From contig JAFGXQ010000172.1 in assembly GCA_016936575.1 (NCBI GenBank), positions 36,078 to 100,077 of the forward strand: a stretch of DNA of 64,000 nucleotides, read 5' to 3'. The translations under genes and the position numbers were made by a program. The notes beneath the pieces were generated by a model that was given only the letters and a program-made list of their open reading frames with translations, ran no database searches and was not told the origin of the DNA. Of this stretch, positions 18,703 through 28,466 are shown in pieces (within the stretch, counting starts at the first letter, position 1; each line of letters opens with the position of its first letter). This DNA is from Deltaproteobacteria bacterium. GTDB lineage: Bacteria; Myxococcota_A; Polyangia; JAAYKL01.

Positions 18703-19146
18703 ATGGGTCATTTGAAGGCACCCTCCCCTTTGCCTGAACTACAACCGGCGCTGAAAAAAGCGCTTGAAACCATTTACCTGGCGCTCGCAGAAGAGCAAGC
18801 CCAGTTGGGCATTCCTTGTCATCGTTGTGGGAGATGCTGCAATTTCTCAGACTACGATCACCAACTGTGGGCAACCACCATCGAGCTGGCGTATCTGATT
18901 GAAACCGCCGGTCAGAAATCCATTGTGCACGACGGTATCTGCCCATATCTCCATCAACATCAGTGCACGGCGCGGGACGGTCGCATGCTGGGGTGTCGCA
19001 TATTCCTGTGCGAAATGAACGCTGTACAAATGGAACAGCTTCACGAAAAATACATTGCACAGATTCAACAGCTGGCCAGTGAATTTGATATCGAGATGGA
19101 GTATGACGAGTTAATTTCGAGCTTGAAACGATTGACCGCTGGATAA
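18703..19146 (+). CDS. YkgJ-type cysteine-cluster protein
   Basis: A 147-residue protein with two Cys groups: CHRCGRCCNF near residue 39-47 and CPYLHQHQCTARDGRMLGCRIFLC. This CxxCxxCC plus downstream Cys pattern is that of the YkgJ family, thought to bind zinc or iron; no reaction is established. The C-terminus is helical and acidic. It follows the small hypothetical gene by 12 bases and converges on the next gene with one base between stops. Confidence 0.83.
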   Translation: MGHLKAPSPLPELQPALKKALETIYLALAEEQAQLGIPCHRCGRCCNFSDYDHQLWATTIELAYLIETAGQKSIVHDGICPYLHQHQCTARDGRMLGCRIFLCEMNAVQMEQLHEKYIAQIQQLASEFDIEMEYDELISSLKRLTAG

Positions 19147-19147
19147 C

Positions 19148-19477
19148 CTATCCGACCGCCTTTTCATCTTCGGGAACAAATCCGTGAACAAATCCATAGA
19201 AGTCCACCTGATTTTTATTGGGTCGAATAATATCTACAACCGCAGAGGTCTGGACCAGCGTCCTCTTTTCGGCACTGTAGAACTCCAGCGTTCGACCGAT
19301 ATACGGCGTACGTGGAGGAACGGGCCGCAAACGCATACCAATGGCGCGATGCCCCGCTATCCACACTGAGCTTTTTCGATCACGAACAGCCATACACACG
19401 CCGGCTTTCACGTGGTATTCTCTGTTGTGAGTTACAAAGCAGATGTGAACGCGTCTTTCTCTGCCCCTTTGTCGCAT
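19148..19477 (-). CDS. hypothetical protein
   Basis: A 109-residue basic, soluble protein with no signal peptide. The ATG at 19477 has GGGAGG at good spacing, while the track start at 19528 does not. The middle holds a VRDRKSSVWIAGHRAIGMRL segment followed by strand-rich sequence; the C-terminus is acidic. No family was recognised. It lies between the YkgJ-like gene and the PilZ-receiver gene and is transcribed with the latter direction, 156 bases downstream of its stop... on the minus strand it precedes neither in an obvious operon, so context is uninformative. Confidence 0.55.
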   Translation of the reverse strand: MRQRGRERRVHICFVTHNREYHVKAGVCMAVRDRKSSVWIAGHRAIGMRLRPVPPRTPYIGRTLEFYSAEKRTLVQTSAVVDIIRPNKNQVDFYGFVHGFVPEDEKAVG

Positions 19478-19633
19478 TATGATGCCTCCCTGAAAACGGA
19501 TAATAGAAACCGAATTTACTTTCACCATACGCAGATTGTTCGATGAAGGTCAAAAAAAGGGCGAAACTGTTTACACAAAATGCTTCAGTTACCAATCAAC
19601 GGGATGAATTCCTTGCGTAGATGGTGAAACGGG

Positions 19634-20758
19634 CTATTGCTCATCTGAAACGCGAGCCGACTCCATCAGCAGCCCTTGCATAGACATTTTGATTTTATCA
19701 GTGGAATGAACTTCCTGGGGCGAAAATTCGAATTGTCCGGTGGTCCACGAAAGAATTTTCACCATCATATCGACATGCGAAACGCTCTTTGTTGCACCCT
19801 CCATCTCAATATCAAGGGGGCGCCCCTTACGAATATACAAACGACAAAGCGTTGGGCCCACAATCACACAGATACCGGTCTTCTGATCCATTTCGAGCAA
19901 CGAGAGAACCGTAGGCAAACTCACTTGCTCCAAATCACCGCGAAGCGCCTTAGAACCTCTCTGAGACGGATTGTTCTTCCGAGTGCGGTTGACGAGTCGA
20001 TTAATGCGAACCAGCAATTCTGTAGTGGTGTACGGCTTCGCAATGTAGTCATCCACCCCCAGCTGATACCCAAGCAACCGGTCTTTCTCGTCGCGCAACG
20101 ACGTTTGAAAAACGACCAGCGTGTTGTTCAGCGACGCTCGGGCGCGAATGGTTTTCAAAAAGTTCCATCCATCCATTTTGGGCATCTGAACGTCTGATAA
20201 AATCAAATCCGGCGGTTCCTGTAAACACGTGGCCAGTCCTGACAAGCCGTCTTCCGCGGTCCGCACCGTATGCCCCTTCGAAATCAACGCTTTCGAAGCT
20301 CGTTCCCGAACGGTTCGATCATCGTCCACCACAACAATCGAAAGCGGAACAAAGGTTTCCTCCCGCTGCACCATTATTTTTTGTGTCGTCAGGTCCGAAA
20401 TGTAATCTTCTATAAACGCCCGATGTTCCGCAGACATATCTCGAAACACAATTGCCATGCCAGTCGGAATATCTGATTTTTCGTCTTGCTTGTGAACTCG
20501 GGCAACCTGTCCGATACACTCAATTTCAGGCCCATCGTGCGGCATGACCAGTTTGATGCGAACAACGGTGTTCAGCGGCAGCAATTTACTCGTTCGAACA
20601 TAAATACCGCCCTTCGAGATATTCTCGGTGTACGCGGAGACCAGACTGTCCAATGTTTTGTATCGGACTTGAAAAGTCGCGCGCACACGATTTGAACTGC
20701 GTCGATTGGGGTCATTATTGACGATTTCGTCAGTATTGAACGTTTCAAGTTTTGCCAT
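19634..20758 (-). CDS. PilZ - receiver - DUF4388 regulator
   Basis: A 374-residue cytoplasmic regulator of three parts. Residues ~15-120 are a PilZ domain of the myxobacterial type (RVRATFQVRYKT, ENISKGGIYVRT). Residues ~135-255 are a response-regulator receiver (VVVDDDRTVRERA, LILSDVQMPKMDGW with the phospho-Asp, DDYIAKPY with the Lys). The C-terminal ~100 residues (LRGDLEQVSLPTVLSLLE) match DUF4388, common in gliding deltaproteobacteria. PilZ suggests cyclic-di-GMP binding, although the usual RxxxR head reads RRSSNR. A cognate kinase is not adjacent. The start could also be 20773; both have weak ribosome sites. Confidence 0.9.
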   Translation of the reverse strand: MAKLETFNTDEIVNNDPNRRSSNRVRATFQVRYKTLDSLVSAYTENISKGGIYVRTSKLLPLNTVVRIKLVMPHDGPEIECIGQVARVHKQDEKSDIPTGMAIVFRDMSAEHRAFIEDYISDLTTQKIMVQREETFVPLSIVVVDDDRTVRERASKALISKGHTVRTAEDGLSGLATCLQEPPDLILSDVQMPKMDGWNFLKTIRARASLNNTLVVFQTSLRDEKDRLLGYQLGVDDYIAKPYTTTELLVRINRLVNRTRKNNPSQRGSKALRGDLEQVSLPTVLSLLEMDQKTGICVIVGPTLCRLYIRKGRPLDIEMEGATKSVSHVDMMVKILSWTTGQFEFSPQEVHSTDKIKMSMQGLLMESARVSDEQ

Positions 20759-20802
20759 CGTTTTTTTCCGCATCCGCTTTTACAACAAGAGGACGAAATT
20801 GC

Positions 20803-20830
20803 ATTGTAATTGTATGTCCGGGATATTCAA
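20803..20830 (-). promoter_or_regulatory. probable sigma-70 promoter of the PilZ-receiver gene
   Basis: On the minus strand TTGAAT, a 16-base spacer and TACAAT lie upstream of the ATG at 20758, giving a leader near 40 bases. Both boxes are close to consensus. Confidence 0.5.
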
Positions 20831-20999
20831 ACAAAAAATTTTTTTTCCCTTTTCACCCACACTGTAGAAGCCTGTTTCACACCAGCTGATTCCTGCTTAT
20901 TTGCAAACAGAATCGGTTCACTCCGCAGCGCATTCCGCATCGAATTTTGTCTGCGCCCACGATTGATCTTAATTATTTCCGGTGATACGTGTACTACTT

Positions 21000-22475
21000 A
21001 TGAATACAATAAAATGTCCCAATTGCAACGCGTTGTTGAGTCATCCGGCAGACGCGAAAACAAAAAAATGTGAATTCTGCGGATTTGAAACCTACATAAA
21101 ACCTAAAACTGTCGCGCAACCCAGGGTGAACCATCCCGCACCTACGCCGCGCCAACCCGCTTCCGCCCAAAAATCAGGCCCCGGATGTCTCATCATCGTT
21201 CTTGTCCTATTCGTTCTGGCCGGCGCATTTTTGGCATTCGCGTTTTCGACCGGCCTATTTGATACCGGCTTGCCTGCGACTACCGGCCTGAACGAAACCA
21301 TTACCCTTGAGGGAAGAACCGAAACCATTCCCGGTGTTGCGATCAAAGCAACCGGTGTGAACACCAAAGTATTCATTCGAGACTGCAATATAAAAGCGGA
21401 CAAGCTGCTTGTTGCTACGCAGCCGAATATTGAAATCGAAATTGTGAACAGTCGTATTGAAACCAGCGACAATACATTTGAACTGCCGCTCAACCCCAAA
21501 ATTCGCATTTCTGAAAACAGCGAAATTGTTTCTACCCAAGGCACTGTTTTCAAAGGCGGTCAAAATGTCGAATTTACACTTACGAACAGCCGGATTATCG
21601 GCGACAAGTATGCGTTTGAAATGGGCAATAACGGCACATTTGTTCTTGAAGGGAAAAGCCTCATCCGCGGCGGAAAATCCGCAATCAAGGGAGAACACAA
21701 CATTCACGTGGAAATGTTGGACGGAAGCGCGATTGAGTCGGACGGCACGGTACTCGACCTCCAATACAACGGAAGGTTGAAAATGGAAAACGCAGTGTTG
21801 AAAGGCGACGTGGGGGTTGAAGCCGATTCAAATTTTGAGCTCACCATGGTCAGCGGAAAATTGCTCGGCGAAAACATCGGATTGTCGTTGGCCACCAACG
21901 GAAAAGTGAAAATGGAAGGTGGCGTGATTGCCGGTAAAACCGCCATCGAAGGCAATGACAACAGCATTACCGTTGAAATGGAAGGTGGAGAAATCATCGG
22001 AACGGACGTGGGCATACTCGGAAATCAAACATTGAAACTGGAAATGGAAAGCGGAAAAATACGGGGGCAAACCGCTGTGCGTTCATTGGGAGACTTCGGG
22101 GGGAATGACGTCACCATTGAAGGAGGAGCCATTGAAGGCGTTCAGTTCGGTATTCAATTCGAAAAACGAGGCACTATCAAATTGACGGGCGGAACAGTCA
22201 CCGGACAGACGGCAATTCAGGTTCCGGAATACTCAGAAATCAAAATTTCGGGGGGAACGATAAACGGCGCCAAAGTAGGCATTGAAGGCGCCGACCGTCT
22301 GACCATCACCGGACAGAGCGGAACCATTAAAGGCGGCGAATATGCCATCGTCAAAGGTTCATATGGGTCATTACCCGAAAAAACAGTGACTATTGAAGGG
22401 GACATTAAAGAAAAAAAAACGGACCGTCCCCACATCCCTGCCGGATTTTATGTGAACGGAAAACGTGTGATGTAA
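21000..22475 (+). CDS. zinc-ribbon, single-TM, beta-helix repeat protein
   Basis: About 491 residues in three parts. The N-terminus is a zinc ribbon (CPNCNAL...CEFCGFE). A Pro/Gln linker leads to one membrane helix (GCLIIVLVLFVLAGAFLAFAF). The remaining ~380 residues are short repeats of the type 'G-x-I-x-G-x-x-A-I-x-G' with hydrophobic alternation, as in a right-handed beta-helix. The likely topology is ribbon inside and helix outside. No enzyme motif was seen. The track start is a GTG at 20982. I take the ATG at 21000 because the ribbon begins directly after it, but neither has a strong ribosome site. The genes either side do not explain it. Confidence 0.75.
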   Translation: MNTIKCPNCNALLSHPADAKTKKCEFCGFETYIKPKTVAQPRVNHPAPTPRQPASAQKSGPGCLIIVLVLFVLAGAFLAFAFSTGLFDTGLPATTGLNETITLEGRTETIPGVAIKATGVNTKVFIRDCNIKADKLLVATQPNIEIEIVNSRIETSDNTFELPLNPKIRISENSEIVSTQGTVFKGGQNVEFTLTNSRIIGDKYAFEMGNNGTFVLEGKSLIRGGKSAIKGEHNIHVEMLDGSAIESDGTVLDLQYNGRLKMENAVLKGDVGVEADSNFELTMVSGKLLGENIGLSLATNGKVKMEGGVIAGKTAIEGNDNSITVEMEGGEIIGTDVGILGNQTLKLEMESGKIRGQTAVRSLGDFGGNDVTIEGGAIEGVQFGIQFEKRGTIKLTGGTVTGQTAIQVPEYSEIKISGGTINGAKVGIEGADRLTITGQSGTIKGGEYAIVKGSYGSLPEKTVTIEGDIKEKKTDRPHIPAGFYVNGKRVM

Positions 22476-22549
22476 TCTACAAAGCAGTACATTCAAACGA
22501 GAGACGTTACACTTAACAGGAAAAAACGAAGTTCACTGTGATAATTGAT

Positions 22550-25500
22550 TCAGCTGTTTACCCAATGTACGAAGCGCTTGATGTTGCGAGAGATATCGTC
22601 GATCAGCATGTACAAAGCGGGAACCAGCAGCAACGTGATCACGGTCGAAAACAACACACCGAAACCAAGGCTGATAGCCATGGGAATCAGAAAACGCGCC
22701 TGCAGAGACGATTCGGCAATCATCGGTGCCAGACCAAGGAAAGTAGTCAGCGATGTGAGTAGAATCGGACGGAACCGTCGAGTTCCCCCATACAAAATCG
22801 CCCCCAGCGCCGTATCCCCTTCCCGTCGCTTATTATTTGCCGCATCAATCAACACCAGAGAATCGTTCACCACCACGCCCGCGAGGGCAACGATACCGAG
22901 TATGCTGATAAAACTGAGATTATATCCCATCACCAGATGACCGAAAATGGCACCGACAAAACCGAACGGAATGGCAACCATGATAATCAGCGGCTGGACA
23001 TAGCTCCTGAAAGGAATCGCAATAAGCGCAAACATCACCGCCAGCGCGATCAGGAAGTTCGCCCCCAGCGCGGCAAATGCCTCTTTTTGCTCCCGTTGTT
23101 CTCCAGCCATTTCATAGGTGAGCCCTGGGTACTGCTTGAGCAATTCCGGAAGAATTTCGTTCGTCAGACTCTTCAACACTTTGTCGGGGGTTGAAACGCC
23201 GGCAGCCAGTTCCGCACTGACGTTCACAACGCGCTTTCCATCCTCCCGCTGAATCGATGTGGGTGCCATGTTACGATTCGCCTGGGCTACATATTCCAAC
23301 GGGACCTGACCACCCTCCGCCGTTCGAATCAGCATATTCTCAATATTGAACTCTGATCGGCGTTCACTTTCGGGATAACGGACCATCACTTTCAATTCGT
23401 TTCGCCCTCTTTGCTCACGAAGTGCTTCTGTGCCGTAAAATGCGCTGCGAATCTGCCTCGCAATTTCGAACGATGTGAGCCCAAGGGAACGCGCCTTCGG
23501 CAACAATTTGTAGTCAACCTGTTTTTTTCCCTCCGAGTAACTGGTCTCGATGTCTACCAACTCAGAAAAACCGCGCAGTTCATCTGCCAGGGTGTTCGAT
23601 GCAGTCTGCAGCACTGTCACGTCATCACTTATCAGCTTCACATCAACCGCTGCTCCCGCACTGGGGCCTGCCTGAGACTTGAATGTCAACGATTTCAGGC
23701 CTGCCATCTGCGGCAGCAGCGCTTCCCAATCCGCCCGAATACGCTCAGATCCCACGCTCCGGTCATCGCTGGGTACCAGGTTCAACTCAATCGTCACCAG
23801 GTGACTTCCCCCTGACCCGCCGCTCCCGGCATGGGGCCCGCGGCTGACCGTCGCCCCCGAACCGAGGTTGGTAAACATGCCGCGCAAGATTTTTTTGCCG
23901 CCATGTTTGTCAATCGCTTCATAGGCACATTCCTCCAATATTTTCTGCACCTTGATGGTTTCTGCAACAGGTGTCCCATAGGGCAACTCGGCGGTTACCG
24001 TTACCAGATCGCCTTCCAGCTGCGGAAAGAATTTAAACGGCACAAAGCCACCGGCAACCAACCCCACACTAACCAATAAAACCGAGATTCCAATTGCCAC
24101 GGTGACAAAGCGGTATTTCACGGTTCGCTCCAGCAGCCGTCGGTACGCATTTTGAATAAACCAATCCAACCCGTCAGAAATGTGCGCCTGCATTCGCGAA
24201 AAAAAACCGGTTCGCTTTTCGCCGTCTTTTCCGGTGGAATGTGCCAGGTGTGCAGGCAGAATAAAAAACGATTCAAAGAGTGAGAAACCCAGCACCAGAA
24301 TAACCACCAGCGGAATGAGGTAAAAGATTTTCCCCATGATACCCGGCACAAACAACATGGGGGCAAAAGTCACCATCGTTGTCAAAATGGAAAACGTGAT
24401 GGGCATTGCCATCTCACGGGCCCCCTCCACCGCAGCCTGCAGTTTCGGCACCCCTTGCTGCATCTTGTGAAAAATATTTTCACCAACAACAATAGCGTCG
24501 TCCACAACCATACCCAATGTGACAATAAAGGCGAACAGTGTGATCATATTGATAGACGCGTCGAACCCGGGCATCAGAAAAAATGCACCAAAAAAAGAAA
24601 TCGGAATTCCCACCGATACCCAGAGTGCCAGTCGCAAGCGCAGAATGAGCGCCAGCAACAACACCACCAATGCACCGCCGTACGCGGCATTCTTGTTGAG
24701 AAGCTCAATACGCCCAGTCAGCAGTTCCGAGTCGTCCTGCCAAAGCACCAGTTCGAACCCGTCGGGCAGTTTTTTCTGAACCACTTCTTTGTATTTGTGG
24801 ACCACATCTGAAATCTCTGTGGGCGTTTCATCCCCCACCCGGTAGGCCGTAACCCGCACTGCCCGTTTTCCATTAAAAAACGACGCCATGTCGGTTTCAA
24901 CAAAACCATCCCGAATCTTGGCGATATCGCCGAGGCGTACTTTCGACCCGCTCAAACTACTTCGAAGAATAACATCTTCAAACTCATGACCGGACCGCTT
25001 TCGATCGGTCACGCGCACCAACACTTCACCGGCAGAGGTTTTTACCGATCCCCCCGGCAGCTCCACAGACGCCGCCTTCACCGCTGCTGCCACCTGCTCC
25101 AATGTGAGCCCGTACGATTCAAGTGTTTCCTGCGGAATTTCAATACTCACTTCGAGCGAAGGTACCCCCTCGATTTCAACCTGTGTTATTTCCGGATACC
25201 CCAACAGATCATTTCTCGCCATTTCCGCAACTTCATGCAGTTCTTTCAAGTCGCGATCGGCCGCAATAACCAGCGATATCACTCTTGCCTTGGGAGCCAG
25301 CAGTTTGACCAGCGGACGCTCCGCTTCCTCCGGAAATGACGTAATTCGATCAACCGCATTCTTTACATCGGCCAGCACCGCATCAGGGTTCTCCCCTGAC
25401 AGCAACTCCACCGTGACCATTCCCGAACCTTCGGCCGCTGTAGACGTCACCCGCTTCACACCATCCAACCCCCGCACGGCCTCCTCAATTGCCAGCACAA

Positions 25501-25717
25501 TGCCCTGTTCTGTTTCTTCCGGGCTCGCACCGGGATACGGCACCTGCACCTGAATGGTGTCTAGCGAAAATTCAGGAAACACCTCTTGTTTGCTTTTCAC
25601 CACACCGATGATTCCACCAAGGATAATCACCACCATCAGCAGATTCGCGGCAACCGAGTTGTGCGCCATCCATCCGATGGCGCCTTTTTTCAAATTATTT
25701 GCGACATCCTTGACCAT
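22550..25717 (-). CDS. RND-family efflux pump inner-membrane protein
   Basis: A 1055-residue RND transporter. It has 12 predicted helices with two large periplasmic loops. The first loop begins FPEFSLDTIQVQVPYPGASPEE; helix 4 carries VVDDAIVVGENI with the proton-relay Asp pair, and helix 10 VALAGVVVNDSLVLID. The pump uses the proton gradient to push substrates into a TolC channel. The sequence is of the hydrophobe/amphiphile efflux type, but substrate cannot be told. The ATG at 25717 follows GGAG and is two bases after the adaptor stop. It is last in tetR-tolC-adaptor-pump. Confidence 0.95.
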   Translation of the reverse strand: MVKDVANNLKKGAIGWMAHNSVAANLLMVVIILGGIIGVVKSKQEVFPEFSLDTIQVQVPYPGASPEETEQGIVLAIEEAVRGLDGVKRVTSTAAEGSGMVTVELLSGENPDAVLADVKNAVDRITSFPEEAERPLVKLLAPKARVISLVIAADRDLKELHEVAEMARNDLLGYPEITQVEIEGVPSLEVSIEIPQETLESYGLTLEQVAAAVKAASVELPGGSVKTSAGEVLVRVTDRKRSGHEFEDVILRSSLSGSKVRLGDIAKIRDGFVETDMASFFNGKRAVRVTAYRVGDETPTEISDVVHKYKEVVQKKLPDGFELVLWQDDSELLTGRIELLNKNAAYGGALVVLLLALILRLRLALWVSVGIPISFFGAFFLMPGFDASINMITLFAFIVTLGMVVDDAIVVGENIFHKMQQGVPKLQAAVEGAREMAMPITFSILTTMVTFAPMLFVPGIMGKIFYLIPLVVILVLGFSLFESFFILPAHLAHSTGKDGEKRTGFFSRMQAHISDGLDWFIQNAYRRLLERTVKYRFVTVAIGISVLLVSVGLVAGGFVPFKFFPQLEGDLVTVTAELPYGTPVAETIKVQKILEECAYEAIDKHGGKKILRGMFTNLGSGATVSRGPHAGSGGSGGSHLVTIELNLVPSDDRSVGSERIRADWEALLPQMAGLKSLTFKSQAGPSAGAAVDVKLISDDVTVLQTASNTLADELRGFSELVDIETSYSEGKKQVDYKLLPKARSLGLTSFEIARQIRSAFYGTEALREQRGRNELKVMVRYPESERRSEFNIENMLIRTAEGGQVPLEYVAQANRNMAPTSIQREDGKRVVNVSAELAAGVSTPDKVLKSLTNEILPELLKQYPGLTYEMAGEQREQKEAFAALGANFLIALAVMFALIAIPFRSYVQPLIIMVAIPFGFVGAIFGHLVMGYNLSFISILGIVALAGVVVNDSLVLIDAANNKRREGDTALGAILYGGTRRFRPILLTSLTTFLGLAPMIAESSLQARFLIPMAISLGFGVLFSTVITLLLVPALYMLIDDISRNIKRFVHWVNS

Positions 25718-25719
25718 GG

Positions 25720-26982
25720 CTATTTCTCCGTATCAGACGTCGCGGTAGTCGCACCATCGATAGAACGTTTTGATTTGTCGTGATCTGTGTCGGGCAACTT
25801 TGCGGATGACACAACCTTCTCATCAACACGATGAATACGCATCCCGTCCAGCGGAAACGAAACCGGGCTGGTGATAATTTCATCGCCTCCAGCCAAACCG
25901 GAAGTCACGATCACATTTTCAGGCTCCCGCCACCCCACGACCACATCCCGCCGCTTCATGCGGTTGTCTTTTGTCGCCAACCATACATATACTCCTTCTC
26001 GCAATGCACCACGGGGAATGCGCACCACATCAGTCATCACATCACCGTGAATCTCCACTTCCACATATGCACCTGCCAGCAGGGGCAATGCCCCATCCTT
26101 GGCGTCAAACGGATTCGGAACCGACACCAGCAATGTGGCCGTTCGATTACGGCTATCTAATTGCCCCTGCAATCGAATAACCGTACCGGTACGCAGCACG
26201 CTGCGGTCCCCCCCCACCTTCTGAATAACAGTTGCCGGCGAACCGGTATCGCTGTTGAAGCCGGGAATCTGAATGGAACTTAGTTGCTCCACGGGCACCG
26301 ATACATCCACCCACAACTCCTCTGTCCCCATTAGAGACACAACCTGAGAACTGGGGCCGACCACTTGCCCAATGTCTACTCCCTTTTCCAGTACCAGCGC
26401 ATCAAAAGGCGCTTTAATAACCGTCTTCTTCAAATTCAGCTTGGCGCGGTCCAACCCACTGCGCGCCGATTGTTCCGCCTGTCTGGCTTCCTCCAGATAC
26501 GGTTTGCGAAGCGCGAGAGATGCCTGGTTATCATCCTGGGAAGGTGAACCTCCGGTAAGCAATGCCCATTCCTCTTTGGCCACCTGCCCGCGACTCTGCT
26601 CCACCGTCAGGTTTAACTTGGCTTGCTCCACTTGACCGACTTGCTGTTCCAGCGCCAACTTGTAATCGCGTTTATCAATTCTCGCGATCAGCTCGCCCGC
26701 TGCGAATCGGCTGCCGGGGATGAGATTGGGCGAAATGTACGTGATGCGCCCGGTCACTTCCGGTGTCAACACAATCTGCTTCGCGGCGCGCACCGACCCA
26801 CTCGCCGTAACTTTCATCGGCAGACTCTGCAGTGAAACCGTCTCGGTTTCAACCATGAGCACTCGCTCCTGAGGCTCCACGTGCTCCGCCTTTTTTACTT
26901 TGCCTTTCAATTGAATCAATGCGGCAACACCGATTCCCACGATAATTAACGGTAAAATCACTTTGAATATCAGCGCTTTCAT
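25720..26982 (-). CDS. RND periplasmic adaptor (membrane fusion protein)
   Basis: A 420-residue adaptor. A single N-terminal hydrophobic anchor (FKVILPLIIVGIGVAAL) is followed by the barrel-sandwich hybrid half (VTASGSVRAAKQIVLTPEVTGRI), a helical hairpin (~residues 105-165) and the second lipoyl half (IKAPFDALVLEKGVDIGQVV). The C-terminal beta-barrel follows. It links the pump to the TolC protein. The stop is two bases before the pump and the start is three bases after the tolC stop, so the three genes are one unit. Confidence 0.94.
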   Translation of the reverse strand: MKALIFKVILPLIIVGIGVAALIQLKGKVKKAEHVEPQERVLMVETETVSLQSLPMKVTASGSVRAAKQIVLTPEVTGRITYISPNLIPGSRFAAGELIARIDKRDYKLALEQQVGQVEQAKLNLTVEQSRGQVAKEEWALLTGGSPSQDDNQASLALRKPYLEEARQAEQSARSGLDRAKLNLKKTVIKAPFDALVLEKGVDIGQVVGPSSQVVSLMGTEELWVDVSVPVEQLSSIQIPGFNSDTGSPATVIQKVGGDRSVLRTGTVIRLQGQLDSRNRTATLLVSVPNPFDAKDGALPLLAGAYVEVEIHGDVMTDVVRIPRGALREGVYVWLATKDNRMKRRDVVVGWREPENVIVTSGLAGGDEIITSPVSFPLDGMRIHRVDEKVVSSAKLPDTDHDKSKRSIDGATTATSDTEK

Positions 26983-26985
26983 TTT

Positions 26986-28464
26986 CTACTCCGTCTGGTC
27001 TGCAACGAGTTCACGGGTCCAGGCACCACCCAGTGCTTCCAAGAGACTGATTCTTGCGTTCAATAAATCTCGTTTCGCCTGTAACAAATTCAGTTCGTTC
27101 AGCTGCAATGCATCATTCGCACTGAGCACATTCAGATACGTGGACAATCCGGCAACGTACCGTTTGGTCGCCTCCGTTACGGTTTGTTCAGTGACCTGTG
27201 TTTGAATTTCCAACGCCTGCACGTACGCACGTTGCGCGTCCTCACGCTCCTTTGCCAGCAGCACCGCCGATACTGACTGACGTTGTGCATTCTCATAGCT
27301 GTATTGTGCACCCAATGTTGCCGCCCTCGCCTGCTTCAGCGATGCATGGTTGGCCCCCCCCATATAAATCGGAACCGTTAGCGTCGCCCCCAGCCCCCAT
27401 ACATCACCATCACTGGAATCCCCTCCATCCATGCGAATCCATTGATACCCCACATTTCCAAAAACACCCAATGTCGGCAGGAGCGCTCTCCTGGCACTGA
27501 CCTCACGATCTTTCAAAGCAGTTATACGTATTTGCTGCGCTTTCAACTGAGGCAAATTTTCCTGCAAATGACGCGTCAACACCGTAGTATCCGGTACCTC
27601 CAACGGGGATGTCACAAACGGAAGGGTAGCATCAATTTCAGGGAGCGACTCTACAGTATCACCAACCAGGGATGCCAATTGGACTTTGCCACTCTCTACA
27701 ATGATATTCACCAGCGGCAGCTGCGCTTTCTTTGCCTCCAGTTGGGCGCGTTGCTGCAGCACCTCCAGCGCGTTTGACGAACCCACATTAAACTGCGCCA
27801 AAATCAACTTAAGCAACTTTTCATAATTGGCGATCTGCGTTTCAACCAACTTCACCCGCAGCTTCGCAGTTACAACATCATAATAGGCCTGAACAACCAG
27901 AGAAGTAATGGCGACGGCTTGTGCATGCACATCTTCAATGGACGCACTCAAATCCTTTTGAGCAGCCTCACGCGCTTTCACATACCTTCCGGTTATATCA
28001 ATATTATATTGCGCAACCAGTTTTGCCGTGAACGATTGAGAGTAATCAGGAGCGGATGATGTCCCCTCCGGCACATCAATCTGGATATTTTGCGCAGCCA
28101 GCGCCCCGAGCAACGCTTCCATTAATTCTGCCGAGGACCCCGAAGATGACGACGGACCAATGCCATTCAAGGCATAGCTGCCCTCCCCGTATACTTTTGG
28201 AAGAAGTGATGCTCTTGCCAACTCGACCTGCGCTTCGGCTTGTTCTATGCGGGAAAGAGCCACTTGAATACTGAAGTCTTCATCAATGGCGCGATGAATC
28301 AATTCATTCAATACGGGATCGTTGAAAGATGCCCATGGGGCTCCGGGGATGGTTTTGCTGTGCCCGCCGTCATCTGATTTGTCTGCGGCCATCGCGGCTC
28401 CTGCAGCCAATATCAGACTGAGCACGAGCAGAAATTTCACATGTATCAAACGATAGTACTTCAT
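26986..28464 (-). CDS. TolC-family outer-membrane channel
   Basis: A 492-residue outer-membrane efflux protein. The signal peptide ends GAAMA. Two TolC-type repeats follow, each with long coiled helices (IDEDFSIQVALSRIEQAEAQVELARASLLP and LLLAKEREDAQRAYVQALEIQTQV). A Gly/Ser-rich insertion lies near residue 125. The track start (28497) overlaps tetR; the ATG at 28464 has AGGAGC before it. It begins just after the tetR stop. Confidence 0.93.
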   Translation of the reverse strand: MKYYRLIHVKFLLVLSLILAAGAAMAADKSDDGGHSKTIPGAPWASFNDPVLNELIHRAIDEDFSIQVALSRIEQAEAQVELARASLLPKVYGEGSYALNGIGPSSSSGSSAELMEALLGALAAQNIQIDVPEGTSSAPDYSQSFTAKLVAQYNIDITGRYVKAREAAQKDLSASIEDVHAQAVAITSLVVQAYYDVVTAKLRVKLVETQIANYEKLLKLILAQFNVGSSNALEVLQQRAQLEAKKAQLPLVNIIVESGKVQLASLVGDTVESLPEIDATLPFVTSPLEVPDTTVLTRHLQENLPQLKAQQIRITALKDREVSARRALLPTLGVFGNVGYQWIRMDGGDSSDGDVWGLGATLTVPIYMGGANHASLKQARAATLGAQYSYENAQRQSVSAVLLAKEREDAQRAYVQALEIQTQVTEQTVTEATKRYVAGLSTYLNVLSANDALQLNELNLLQAKRDLLNARISLLEALGGAWTRELVADQTE

Positions 28465-28466
28465 AA

